From positions 16,395,030 to 16,459,029 of the forward strand of contig OZ026601.1 of NCBI GenBank assembly GCA_964020085.1: a DNA stretch of 64,000 nt, in the 5' to 3' direction. Made by a program: the position numbers and the translations under genes. The notes beneath the pieces are model-generated. The model searched no databases, was not told where the DNA came from, and worked only from the letters and a program-made list of their open reading frames with translations. Positions within the stretch are counted from its first letter, which is position 1, and each line of letters opens with the position of its first letter. Below are positions 36,191 to 49,020 of the stretch, piece after piece. The DNA comes from Micromussa lordhowensis. Lineage: Eukaryota > Cnidaria > Anthozoa > Scleractinia > Lobophylliidae.

Positions 36191-37330
36191 AATTGTCCTG
36201 AATTTTTCAAGACCTCTTAATGCGAGTTTCCGAATCGGTAATTTAATTTGTTCCTCAGTTTCCAGACCCAAAGCGCCATGAAGCCATTAAGGTATACGGT
36301 AACCGTAATTAGACGATTTTACAGATTCGGAAGGCCACTATTAGATATTTATTTCGGATGCTGTAAGAGGGCCCTCATTTGGAAAGCTAAGAAAGACTGG
36401 ACAGAAAAATTAAAGTGTATTGATTTAGCCGATGGCCCATAATCTCTAAGACGTTCCAAATAGAATGGTATGTACCATTTGATTTTCCATCCAGAATTTC
36501 CGGGTTTTCCGTGTAAATTGAAAGCGCCCTAAATCTTGTTTCCCAGCCTTTTCCAGACTAAATCCCAGTCCCAGTAATGAGTTTGGTATGTTCCACTGAG
36601 TGCAGTTATCTGGTTTGTTGTAGAATTTTTCTCTATCAAACTCCTTCCATCCTGTTATTTAGCTATTGAACTCAATTTCCAACCATCACTGTCTTTATAA
36701 TGGTAGTCATGTTTCCCACTCCCGCTTTTGTGACTTTTACTCCGTCCCGGTGACCCAAATCCCAGTTCTCATTTTACCTATTCAGGACCCTCCTATAACT
36801 ACTTTGGCAAGTTCCTTGATGGCAGCGTGGAATGTCTAAAAACATGTAATTAATTGTAGTAATAGTTTTAAGCCAAAACAAAGCGAAATGGTAGTATTTA
36901 TTTTAGACTGAATCTGGATCCCCCTAAAAAGCCACCTTTCCTTGAGCTAAGGACTTTAAAAATCTAACCGGGATTGGGATTAGTTGATAAAAACCGTCTG
37001 GATTGAGGGGAAAACTTAGTGGGGATGACGGGATTACAAGATCCTATTGGGAGCCCTCAAATTGCTGATAAAAAGTTTCAAATTGTCTTCATTTCGTGCG
37101 TGCATGTCATAATACATAGAAAGCGGTATGTGGGCTATCGTTTTTCAATGGAGTTTGCTCGTTTAGCCCTGACTACATGTTGTGTGAAGCAAAAACATTT
37201 TTGGATGAAAATGTTTGATCGTTTAGCCCGAGCTTAATTTTTGTTTTGGTCAATAAAGACACTTTGCTATGCCGCAACAGAGGTGCAGTCCGTAGCGCAA
37301 AGAAAAAGAAAAAGTCTTGTCTTTCCTTAT
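36191..37330. other. no gene recognised
   Basis: Non-coding interior next to the left array. A 64-residue plus-strand frame at 36248-36442 is unsupported. Confidence 0.4.
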
Positions 37331-37341
37331 TTTTAGTATGT

Positions 37342-37605
37342 TTATTCGACACAGAAGTTTGCGGGATTGTAGAGTTGCTGTACGTGCAGCACGATTTGTT
37401 TTATCTGTTTTAACCAGTCATAATACTGTTTTGTGGCCTTTTCTTCGACATAACCATCGTACATCTTAAGGTCCTTAATTGACGTTGATGGAGGACGTTT
37501 GAGATGATATGCTTGAAGAACTCGTAAAAATTTGTGTCTCTTACGCAATGCTGTTATTTTCAACGTGCACCAGGTTATCAGTTGATAGTAGTATGTAAGG
37601 TTCAT
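37342..37605 (-). other. possible C-terminal exon of an unknown protein
   Basis: An 87-residue frame with plausible protein composition (LRKRHKFLRVLQAYHLKRPP ... YDWLKQIKQIVLHVQ) ends at 37342. Coding-like frames lie upstream on the same strand at 37682-37958 but change frame twice. No domain is recognised, and it could be a decayed cargo gene. Confidence 0.3.
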
Positions 37606-38192
37606 TCATGGAATTTCTAAGGTTAATTCTATCATCTTCACCGTCCAACTGTCTGTTATGTGTCCCTTTACATAGGAAGACCTATTTCAAAAATTCCCAG
37701 AGGTAATCATCTCTCATATTTCGAGTTACATGCGCAATATAAGGAACTATAAATTTAATGACGCAGTTTCCAGTTATGATTCTTTTTTTTTCCTGGGAAA
37801 ACGATACCACATTCAGGAGTATTCGCTGAAGTCTGAGAAACCTCGAGAAGGATGGTGGTGTTCTTAAATCCCACTTCGAACATCTGTGTGGATAGTTTGC
37901 TTGGGAGAGAAACACCACTGGTAACACGAAAAGAAAGTTTCAGTGTCAAATATTGCAAGCTTTAATAACAATAATTATCAGTTCAAAGTAAATGCACTAG
38001 AAATAGTTTTGCAACCATTAACTTTCACGAAATGTCACCAAAAAATTATGAGATCCTACCAAACTGTGTAACTAAGGTATTAAGCTTTAACTGTCCATGC
38101 AACCACTCGTTTCGACTTGAAACCTTTCATGTCCAAGAATCCATTTCACTGCCGACACTCCTATCTTTGGTTAACAACGTTTTGTTAAGCAC

Positions 38193-38412
38193 GGACCATT
38201 AGAAATAACCGGAGGTGGGGTGACACATCCCCCAAAATATTCTGCAAGGAAAACTTGTATAAACAAAATCCTGCAAGTGGAGATACTTAAAAAAATTCTT
38301 GCACAGGAAGGTAAAAAAAAATCCTGCGGACAATTGGGCTTCTAAAAATTTTGATGCATCGGAAATTTTTCACTTGCCTCCCCCCACCTCCGTTTCTTTC
38401 TAATGGTCCGTC
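38193..38412. mobile_element. small MITE, ends GGACCATTAGAAA
   Basis: ACGGACCATTAGAAATAACC on the left is matched by the inverted form ending TTTCTAATGGTCCGT, with GGAGGTGGGG and CCCCACCTCC next inward. The interior has three ATCCTGCA-type words. No clear target duplication. Confidence 0.7.
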
Positions 38413-39890
38413 CCTTGGTCCCTGTTTGAAAGAAACCTCACAATCACTCCTTACTCTTTTTAAATTATAGGTTAAAACAGTGTGGGTCCATCCTTGATTT
38501 GATGCAACAATCTATGCGCATGGTTCCACTGAATAGCGCAGCATTTTAAATTTTTCTTTCACGGTTTCTTAATCCTCCATTATTCTTCTTCCACATCTTC
38601 AGTCACTAGAAATAAATAGTGCAGCGATAAGTAAGGACAATGGAGAATGATTCTTTAACCTGGGTGTCCCGTTGGGGAACTATCGAGAATGCCCCTGAAA
38701 TCTTGTGATGGGCAGTATTATGTTTTCATGCCAAATGCAAGCATTTATTGACTTCAGAACGTTCTATCCTAAATGTTTATTGCCAACATGTACATCTACA
38801 TCTACATCTAGATGACTTCAGCATTCTGCAAAGTCCCATTTGACTTATGGCTGTTATGCGTGTAGCCTCATACAGAATAAGCCTTTTTGGGATATCACGC
38901 CAAACCTGCTGAATAGAACAACATGTCAGGGGTGTTTACAGCCAGGGATTGTTACTTCCCTTGTGGTTCTTTAACATCCCATAGAATCAAATTGTGAATA
39001 GTTGTGTGACAGGACCTCCAGTTTATCGTCCTTATACGAGAAGACTAGAAAGTCTAACCATTTGCAGATGTCCTTGCAAAGGAAGCACTTTCTTCTCAGT
39101 TATTTAAAGACCCTGAGTCTGAGACATCCTCATTATTTTACATCTGTATCAGCGTGTCAGTACACACCAAATTAGTGGTCTTATTTTTGCGGATTCTTTT
39201 CGCGGGGAGCTCATCGCTTGGAGTTAGCGCATCTTTTAACTTGTCCTGTGCCTTTCCTGATACAGACATGTTTAGGACAAAAATTATAACAAGAAACGGG
39301 AAATATAGCATTTCGTAATTTACGTCTGAACTGTTTATACTGGAGTTGTTTAACCCATGTTAAACCTGATTAAAGGTATTACAAACAAACTAGCAAGCAT
39401 CCATGGCAACTGAACGTCTTTCTGCAACCACATACACGAACAACAAAACTCCAAGTATTCGAGTTACACGTAGCAAACTATTGCAGCACAAACATTGTAA
39501 GAATCTCAGATAAGAGGTTCAACGATAATTCCATTTGTGTTATAGATTATCAGTGGTTTCCATCAAGCCAAAATAAAAATCAACTTCACTTTCAACGATA
39601 CAGACGTCCTCTCGTCATTCAAACAACTGTGACGTTTGGAAGTACATACCTCTCTGTTTACTCTGTGATAAATATTTGACCGTTTTGTAAAATTACAAAT
39701 GCACCCTGGCGTTTGAGATATTAAACTTAAAAATGGGCCGTGACTATTCAAACAACTATTGAAAAAGTCTGAGAATGCTAGTAGGGCTCTTTCATACCTT
39801 TGCCTTTGCGTGATTTCGTCTTTAAGCTTCTGTCAGTCCTTGTTGCTGCAAGAAAAGGGAGAAAAAAAATATATATATATATATATGTGG
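38413..39890. other. no gene recognised
   Basis: AT-rich, non-coding; contains an (ATCTAC)n run near 38790 and an (AT)n run at 39869-39886 just before the Penelope remnant. Confidence 0.4.
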
Positions 39891-40049
39891 CTATGAACGA
39901 GACAAAGTACTAAATGAAATGCAGAGAGTTCTAACACTGACTCAAGAGGAGTGTCTACAGACCAAAGAAAGGCAACCCATGGACTGGATCCCTCTTAATT
40001 GTTACTACATACAATCCCCACGCAACTTTCATTGCAGAAGTTGCAAAAC

Positions 40050-40648
40050 GTAGCTGGAACTTTCTTCAATCAAAGAAACGATTAGCACTAATATTCAACA
40101 AACCACCCCTGGTTGCATATAGAAGGCCAAAGAGTCTCAGGGACAGACTCGTGAGCACAAAATTTAGGAATGGGACAACTGATAACGCTCTCATACCGAG
40201 GGGTTGTAAACCTTGCGAGAGACCAAAGTGCAGCTGGTGCAATAAGATAAACGAAACACAAATATTCAAAAGCACCAGTAATAATAAGACTTTCACCATA
40301 TTTCATTCTGTGGACTGCCAATCACCTTGGGTAATTTACATCATCCAATGTAACATATGCAGGCTACAGTACATCGGTAAAAGTGAAACAGGATTTAATC
40401 TGCGTTTAAACAACCATAGAAACCACATCAAAAAGGAAGTCAATTCCTGCGAACTTACGGAACACGTTTTACATAATGTAAGATCACATAACTTTGAGAA
40501 TGACGTAACCATAACAGTTATTGAACAAATTAGAAAAGATCATTTGACAATTGACCGGAAGAAGGAACTATTATGCAACAGAGAAATGTTTTGGCAAAGA
40601 ATGCTGAACTCAATACAACCGAATGGACTGAACAAAAGAACCGGCTAG
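40050..40648 (+). pseudogene. Penelope-like element, 3' part with GIY-YIG endonuclease domain
   Basis: The frame from about 40050 reads FLQSKKRLALIFNKPPLVAY, then RRPKSLRDRLV, CKPCERPKCSWCNK and the GIY-YIG core IYIIQCNICRLQYIGKSE with TGFNLRLNNHR, ending in a stop at 40648. The order of PPLVAYRRPKSLRD, CxxC-type knuckle and GIY-YIG is the C-terminal end of Penelope-like elements, which use this nuclease to nick the target. The reverse transcriptase part is missing, so the copy is 5'-truncated. The tail to about 40900 holds a hammerhead-like motif. It is probably a later insertion into the giant element. Confidence 0.85.
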
Positions 40649-40839
40649 AGTTTCACAAAGTCTTTTACAAAGTTTTGCGTACAGAAAATGTTTATAACAT
40701 AAGTTGTAACAGACGTGAAAACTCTTTGATACTAATTGGCTCATTATAAACAACACGCTTTTAAGTAAGAAATCACACTTTTATTACATCACACAATTAA
40801 CCAATTACGATACAATTGTAACAAATACGATGAGTTTAG

Positions 40840-40877
40840 ACCCCTGATGAAGGCGTAGGCCGAAACGCGTCGGGTCT
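40840..40877 (+). ncRNA. hammerhead-ribozyme-like motif at the Penelope 3' end
   Basis: In order: GACCC (40840-40844), core CTGATGA (40845-40851), a short stem GGC/GCC closing loop GTAG (40853-40862), GAAA (40863-40866), CGCGTC, then GGGTC (40873-40877), which pairs with the first GACCC. This is the hammerhead layout, with a tiny stem III (AC/GT around GC) and GTC at the cleavage position, as described for minimal hammerheads in Penelope-like elements. One departure is an extra A (40852) between CTGATGA and stem II. Confidence 0.55.
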
Positions 40878-41004
40878 CAAATAAAGCGTTAAAAAGAAAG
40901 CCGATTCTTCATTGTGCAAAGTATATATACGTTTTGCAATAGAGCTATTTATTATCATGTCAACTGGAAGTTAGAAAACTAGTACAAACCAAGCTGACTA
41001 CTAA

Positions 41005-41945
41005 AACTTGCCTTGAACATAACTAGGTGGGTATGTCTCAACTTTGTCTGAACCTGTTAGAGAATCAAGTACAAAAATGAGATTCAATGCCCTGTTTTTT
41101 CTTCGTTTAGCTAGTATACTTTAAAATCTAATGGTTTCTTCTCCGTAACTTGCCTTGAACATCGATGGGTGCGTATGTCTCGCCTTTTTCAATACCTGTT
41201 AAAGAATCAAGTGGAAAAATGGGCTTCATAAATGAGGTTTTTTTTGTGTTCCTTTAACTTGTATACTTTAAAATCCAAATTTCAATGTCTGTAACTTGCC
41301 TTGAACATCGATGGGTCGGTATGTCTCACCTTTCTCGGCACCTGCTTAGAGAATCAAGTGGAAAAACTGAGCGTCATGAATGTTGTTTTTTTTGTCTTCT
41401 TTTAACTAGTATACTTTAAAATCCAATAGTTTCTTCTTTTCTGCAACTTGCCTTGAACATCGATGGGTGGACATGATGTTTCGCCTTTGTCTGTATCTGT
41501 TAGAGAATCAAGTGGAAAAATAAGCTTCATGAATGAGGTTTTTTGTGTTCCTTTAACTAGTATACTTTATAATCCAAATTTCCATGTCTGTAACTTGCCT
41601 TGACCATCGATGGGTGAGTTTGTCTCGCCTTTGTCTGTACCTGTTTAGAGAATCAAGTGGAAAAATGAGCTTCATGAATGATATTTTTTTTCTTTTATTA
41701 GCTAGTATACTTTAAAATCCAGTAGTTTCTTCTCTGTAACTTGCCTTGAACATCGATGGGTGAGCACGTCTCCCCTTTGTCAGTACCTGTTAAAGAATCA
41801 AGTGGAAATATGAGCCTCAATGAGTTTTCTTTCTCCTTTTAGCTAGTATACTTTAAAATCCAATAGTTTCTTCTCTGTAACTTGCCTTGAACATCCCGGG
41901 GTGAGATTGCTGCCTTGCCTTTACCTGCACCTGTTGAAGAATCAG
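41005..41945. repeat. ~140-bp tandem array (7 units)
   Basis: Seven units, each with CTTGCCTTGAACATCGATGG, then a TGTCTCGCCTTTGTC-like stretch, ACCTGTTAGAGAATCAAGTG, a T-rich stretch and CTAGTATACTTTAAAATCCA. No open frame crosses the units. Confidence 0.9.
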
Positions 41946-42873
41946 GTAATAACAAGCTTCAATGAGTATATAATCGTTTTTCTTTTCGCGTATCAGTTTT
42001 AAATTCCTGTGTTAAATTTAATTAGACTAGTTTATTGCAAAGCTTCCGTTTTGATAGCTCTTTTGAACGGCATGTGATATGTGTGTATGTTTCACTGATT
42101 ACGTGTACATTACATGTTTGCATGGTTTGCATGCAATTAAAGCAATAGTTGTACGGATTACTGTCATTTACAAGTACATACTAGATGAGGTACTGGCAGC
42201 CAGTGATGAAAAGGCTAAAAACAAGAAAATAAAACAATAATGAGTTGTGAAACAGAATTATCACATGCAGAAGCCTTCAGCATTTGTACTTGTTGTGGTA
42301 CATAGCCAGTTATTGTTCAAAGCAGTTTTATTCAAGGGTCACTTTCAAATCAATAAAAAGCAGTTAAATCACATCTCATCTTTAATTTCTCCCAAAACAC
42401 TGTCATTTCAACGTGATAGTTCAAGACCCAGTGGTACTTATAGATTTTACTCTGCATGTCTAACGCTAGACGATTTTACGTGTCAATGGGAGCTCCATTG
42501 GGTTATAAATTCCAATTAATATCAAAAGACAAAGTCATAAATGATATGTTTTACAAATGATATTATATATATTTGCAATTTCGTTATTCTTGTATTCATA
42601 AATGTTTCAAATGACAGAAATGTTAAGGTTAGCCTAGCTATTAACCCTAACCCTAAAAGAATGCGAGACTTTATGTACGCGAGGTTCCTGTATGGGCAAA
42701 GTGAAGTTAATATTACTGTAAAAGGAGTTAAGGAAGCGTATCCTTTTCTTCTGTCCCCCAAAGCATGGTTGGCCAGCAGCTTTAAATACCATGGAAACCT
42801 ATAGGTTTTGATACACTGTAACTCTTGATTAGGGTTAACCCTAACCTAACCAAAGGTTAGCGCTAATTAGGCT
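41946..42873. other. no gene recognised
   Basis: Non-coding 3' side of the ATPase gene. Short AACCCTAACCCTAA-like words occur at about 42645 and 42830. Open frames on both strands at 42522-42804 overlap and have no domain. Confidence 0.4.
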
Positions 42874-45445
42874 TCAAGCAATCATCCCCATTCTAAATTG
42901 CATGTGATCTTTACCTTGATCAATTCCACTCAACATTTCTGCATCAAGGAAGCGCCTACTTATGTGGGCAGAGGTTGAACTTGTGGTTCGGCCCCAAAAT
43001 TTCGTTGACTTCCCCACGCAGCCAATTTTATTTGATGTGACAAAATGTCGGATAGTGGCATCAGTTATCACCCTGTCAATCCCAGCATTCTGGATGTGCT
43101 GAGCTAATCTAGGCACATTAAATGCCACAGCTTCCACACAGCCACACCGAGAAGGTTTTATTTTGTTATTTACAAAGGTGGCCACCTAATAAGAAAGCCC
43201 GAGAATCAATTAATCACTTTGTTGAAGTGTCAATCCAGCTAAAACAGTGGCTAATTTGGGACACTAAAAAACAAAGTATCTTCAAAAGAAGACTTTAACT
43301 TAAAAATGTAACGGTGTATATCCTAAATCTAAAAGTATATAATGCTTCAGTACAGATGAAAAATGTATGAATTACAGAAAATACAGGAATTGCAATTTTC
43401 ATAAATTAAATCAGCCACATCAGCGTGCCGTACGTAGACTAGGTTAGTGTAATAGTAGTGTAAGTGTTGAAATTGTAAATAAAGGTAAAAAAAAAAAAAG
43501 ACTAGCTATAGATTTAAAAGATTACAGGGTGGCTTTTCACTTATCTTTGTTGATCGGTTTTGACCAAAAATAACTTGCTTTTATGTATATCATTCCTCTC
43601 TTATGGTAATTTTCATCAATGTGACTCAAATCATACTTACAGTCATACGCCAACTTATATCATGACGCTGACCAACTAGAAAGCTCATTGGCTACTTTGG
43701 TCACTGTTTTCTTTTTACTACCTAATTTCCACCTGGCGTTTTTTTCTAGTAAGGATTGTATAGTGTCTCATGTTTAAATTTTCTGTAAACAAAGTGCAGT
43801 AAATAAACTTGAACTTGAAATAAGGTCAAGTACCTTAGAGGGCTTTCCAAAGAGTATCCAATGGAATCTCAGTATAAGAAAATTCATGTTTCTCGACTAA
43901 CAATAACTGGGTGATTTAACACCAAAGTTGACGCTAACACTGCTCGGTACCATGTCATGCTTAAAACTTTATTTCATACATAAGGATAGCAATACCTTGT
44001 TATCTCCTGTTATACGAGAATAACGACCTAATTCTAAGATGTTTTTGGAAAAATAACTGCGTACCGCATTATACAATGTATTATGTTTGTATATAATTAT
44101 AGTTAATAGAAACTAGTGATCAAGAACTTACATTTTGTACAATGGAAACATTAATTGAAGCAAAGAAATTCTTTAGTGCTTTGTCGGTGTTACTGAATAA
44201 TTCTTTTTTTGATGGACCACCTTTGTTTGCAGAATTCAAAGCACTGACATGTGATGTCTGATCCACGTAGCTTGGCAGCACAACTTTTTCCATTTTCTCT
44301 TCTATTTGGATGAAGAGCTCTGCCAAGCCTACCTTCTCGAGAATCTGTATGAAATTGAATATAGACAAGGTCATACTAGACAAAGCTGGGAACAGAACGG
44401 AACAGAATGACGTACCACAATAAGCTGGGATATATGCCGGAATGAAGCACAATCGACCATAACAAGAATGGAAAGAAACAAACAAACAAAGAAAATAAAA
44501 CATTGACAAATAATATCACGAATCACAACAGTCAGATTTCTCTGTGTGGTAACCTAAAGGAAAATTAAAACACAGAATTTGTAAATTAATATTCTGTACA
44601 GAACACCACGCCCTTCAATCCGCTCTATTCTGGTGTTATTCTGGTTTGTCTTGTTCTATAATTCTTGCTCAACTCTGCTTCATTCATGTGTCATTCTGGT
44701 ATATTACAGTACCAATATTCTTGTTAGCCCAATTCCATTTCATTCCGCTCTCTTCCGGTAACATTCCACATTCATGGCTTTGGTTGCCCAGATCTTGGCA
44801 CAGAGCACTGTACTGCACTAAACATTAGAACTCATGTATCAGCAAATTAAGCACCGGCATACCGCCTCAATCCCTGTAATTTTCCAGAAGACCGACAACC
44901 ATTGATCAACTTTCCTTTGTTGCGCAGGTAACTTACCATCTTGCAAACAAAAACCAGGAGGGAGTATGACACAAGGCCCTCTGATCAATAGCAAGCTCTT
45001 GGTCATCTGCCATTTGCACTAAACGGTCTGTAATTTCGTCAATTTCTCCATCAGTTGCTGCAGACAACGTCTGCCTTATAAATGCAGTCCCAACTGCCAC
45101 ACTTGCACTGGCATCAACCATGGCATGCTCTAGACACTGATACTTGTCTCTGTATGTTTTAGACCTGTATATTGGGTCTAGTGTTTCAAAGGGAATTCTC
45201 ATCCATCTAGATAATACCCTAAGAGAAACCGCAGTAAGTAATGAAAATTGCGATCATTTCCCAGTCTGAAGTTTACATAGTAAGTAATAGGCGAGTGTTG
45301 TATTACTTTAACAATGCAATTATTTTTTACTTGAGTGTTTTTCCATCAACATTTGTTGTCATGATGGGAAATGTTCTTGGAATGTTTCTCCCGTGGCCAC
45401 CCTAAACAAAAAGCAAATTAAATAATAAATGAAATGGTAATGGTA

Positions 45446-45490
<45 letters not shown>

Positions 45491-48400
45491 TGTATTTCAT
45501 AGTAATAATAAAAACATTACCACTAGTTGAGGTAAAATGATCAAACCCTTTTAATTTTAGTGAATGGGTCTATATCTGCATCAACAGTAACAACAGCACA
45601 AAGTGGTAGGACGTGAAAAAGTAAACAGCAGACACACAAAGAAGTAAAACGGTCAAGCAAACAATCTTGGCTGTTGGTTTCAGAATCATTCATTCATTTT
45701 ATTTGCACTGTTTACAGGATAGGAAATAACAGTACAAAATCAAACATTATATGAAAAAAATAAGTAAGGGTCAAGACAACTATTTCATTTGGTAAGAAAT
45801 GTGCGAGGAGACCAAATTAGCTAAAACTTTCGCCTTAGCCAGTCTACCTAACTAAAATTATTAGATAGTCTGAAAATTCAGTACTGAAATAAAGTTGGAA
45901 AAGAAATAAAGGGAATTAGTCAGGAAAATCCTAGGCTTTAAAAAAGAAATGAGAATATCGTAAGAAATTATCATTAAGTTCTAGACTTATTAGGTTCACT
46001 GAACATAATTATTTAAGGCTTGTTCGAATAGATATTATAAAAGTTGGTACATATTTACTCTTTATTTACTATATTTGGTGGGATGTTGAAGTGATTTGGT
46101 CAGATGATACATGTAGATCTCAAATTGAAATGAAATTCGGAACAAGTCTTACTTGATTGAAAAGGGCTACTGCGACTTGCTTCATTGTCCCACTCTTATC
46201 GCAATCATCCCACCCAAATGGAATTGAGGTCTTGCAGACAGCATCCATGATTGCCTTGAAAGTCATTTCTCAACAAGAAATATAAATCCATAGAGCTCAA
46301 CGGGTTAATGAAAAGTACGAATGAATAAAGGAGTTAGTTTCTAAAGAAACTGTGGTTCTGCGTCGGTGGGGAAGTAGTACACAAAATTCGTCTGACGAAG
46401 AGCTAATGCTAGAAACTTCAGCTTTCAGAATCCCTGTACGGTGATCAATTTACGCTATTAACTCTGTTGATAATACCAGATGTTTGCGTAATGAAAAGTA
46501 CACCTGTCCACTAACATACATAACAACTGAGGGTGATTGACTATCCAAATTTAATGTCACTCAGGTGCTGCATCATGCAAGCATTGATACATGTAAGACC
46601 ACGGAACTTAAATAAAGATTGTTGTGATTTTGGTTAGCAGTTTGTTAGGCTAACCCTAACACAATGATGTCTGTGCTATAAAACCACATACTTGTACTCC
46701 TGAGAATACTCATCCATGCTGGCTTAAATTAAAGATCTGCAACCTATCCTTTGTATCCCTTTCATTAGTATTGATAAAACTCGCCTTAGGGGACCCATTT
46801 TGCGTAAAAAAAAAGCATAGACCACCACATACCTTACACAATATCTGTATTGCCAACAACAGAAAGAGCAGCTTTTAGTGCCGTTGTTTTGGCAGACTGT
46901 GGGGCACCGAATAATACGGGCAAAGCACACCCACCAAACTTCTTAACCACAAGGTCATAATTGACCCCAATGGCAACACATGCAATGTTCATAAGACCTT
47001 GCGGGAAGTTATTTGCCAGCAGACTTTTTTCAGCCAAAATAAGTTTCTGTAGAGCTTCCCCATCATCGATGGCTGTAACATCATAACAATAACAATAATT
47101 ATTATTATGATCACAATCACTGTCAATTACTTTATATAAGTAATCTTTTCACGATACACGTGATATTAATAAACATTAATTAATGGAATATTTTCTGGTG
47201 GCAGACTTCGATGGGCACAATATTGTACAGAAAGAAAAATGCATACTTTGTTTATACATGAAAATGACTGTAACATATGAGTAATGAACACACTTGTTAT
47301 GCCACTCAAAACAGGAAGAGATGTATCGTCCAAAAGGATGTAACCCTGCGCTTCCCTTGGAATGAGACTCCCGGTATCATCAATCTGGATGGTCTTGTTG
47401 AAGACCCATACATCTGTGGTTTGCTTTCCAATCACCTTATACAAATAAATAATAATTAAAAAAACGTGAAAAAATATAAGTGGCATTTGTCTTTGACACT
47501 CAACTTACATTGTATCCAACTTTAGAATTAAGACTGCATGTATATTGAAATCAAACTGGGTTGAAGCTGTAAAATGTTGGAACTATGCATTTGCCATTAC
47601 TTTCTACCTTAACTGGGTACACTCAAATTAACTATTTTGTTTGAAAATAACTTACCGATACTGGTATCATTTTCTGTCGCTCCTCACGTGGTTTTTTCAT
47701 GTACGCCTTGCACAATCCATATAAATATTGCGGCAGGAAAGGGTCCTTTGTTTGCTGAATCCATACCGCGTCGCTTTTAAAGGCATTGATCACTGCTTGA
47801 TGTGAACTCATGTCTTTGTTGCTTAAAAAATACTCCTTGGTTCTACAATGGTAGGAGAGAGGAAGACATGAAGAAATATAATAGTTAGAAGACCCATTTG
47901 TTCTGAAGTTTTAATTTCTTTTTTCTGCAAACGGCACTCTCAAAGTCTGCACCTGGGAGATTTTATTTACCTTGAATTGAATTGTCAAAAAAAAAAAACT
48001 TGAATTGTTAGAGAAAGTTGTGAATGTAAACTGGAACGAAACGATAACTACTGCTACACTTACATTTTTATGTACACTGTAAATGCTCTGAGGACTTTAA
48101 ACTGGTACTTCAGACATTTTCTCACATCAATTACTCAAAACGCTCGTGATCAGATTACCAAACAAGACTGCCTAGACACTCGGACAGGATCACTCATTCT
48201 ATTCATTCTTAGTGGATTATTCCATTTTATAGTCCTCTCCACATACATGCCGTACGTGTGTTACACTTTCAGTTCCAGACGTTACAGAAACTAGCCAATG
48301 ATAATAAACGAGCGAAAACTAGTCAGAAAGGCAATGCACATAAAAAAAGGAAACGAAAAGTCATAAAACAATACTGAGTGCCTCCTGGGTGTTTTGAGCT

Positions 48401-49020
48401 GACCGACAGGGGAACACAGAAAACTATCTTAGTGAACAAGCAAACATAAACTATTTTAGGAAACATCTGAAGCTGGGAACAAGTTTGGAAGTAATTTTGG
48501 GAACAAGGGAGCACAAGCAAATTTTTAAAGGGAATAAGGACCTCCCTCTCCCAGGGAGGGGCTCATTACTCTTCTTGACTGAAAGCACGCACATGGATTC
48601 CCAGGTTTTCGTAATACAGTTCCCTTTACACAATAATATAATAATAATATAGACACGCTCTTCGTTTCTTATAATATAAAACAAGTTTTCGAGTGTTTGC
48701 GAATATTCCTGTACAGCTTTAAGTATCAAATCATTCCACTATTCAACCTACCTGGACTCCTCAGACGCATCGTCGTCTATTAGCTCAAGCTCCACTTGTG
48801 CCAGATATCCGATGACTACACCAGTAACATCTGCGACGTATCCACTTATCTCCACTTTGAAATTTGTCGTTTCTAAGAACCCATCGGCTCTCTCATAGCC
48901 GATACTTCTATCTTTTGTCAGCAGCTTTTTCGGATCTACCTCCGGTAGAATTGGAGCGCTTTCTTTGGGCGTTCCATCATCAATGTTGACTAAAGGTGGG
49001 CTCTGTGGTCTCTGTGCCAT
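42874..49020 (-). CDS. multi-exon P-loop ATPase (primase-helicase/DUF927-like), largely intact
   Basis: Ten exons can be read: 49020-48752 (ATG), 47842-47656, 47435-47294, 47072-46838, 46718-46692 (27-bp microexon), 46268-46153, 45401-45331, 45218-44937, 44344-44132 and 43185 to 42915 or the stop at 42874. Splice sites are GT/AG and phases agree except between exons 8 and 9, where the join gives a stop, so an exon or base may be missing there. Core motifs: Walker A LFGAPQSAKTTALKAAL, acidic Walker B-like FGWDDCDKSG and a sensor-like FPIMTTN. This resembles AAA+/SF3-type ATPases of replication proteins, most like DUF927 proteins in the P-loop region. The C-terminal exon could be winged-helix-like (GIDRVITDATIRHFVTSNK). 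A role in replicating the element is inferred. The gene is far better preserved than the gene at 52-56 kb. Confidence 0.75.
44380..44820. repeat. diverged inverted repeat in an intron of the ATPase gene
   Basis: GGAACAGAATGACGTACCAC and GCCGGAATGAAGC near 44395-44450 are roughly matched by inverted forms (TCATTCTGGT, CATTCCGCTCTCTTCCGGTA) near 44690-44760. Probably a MITE in the intron between exons 8 and 9. Confidence 0.4.
45450..45489. repeat. (ATT)n microsatellite
   Basis: About 13 uninterrupted ATT triplets inside an intron of the ATPase gene. Confidence 0.95.
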
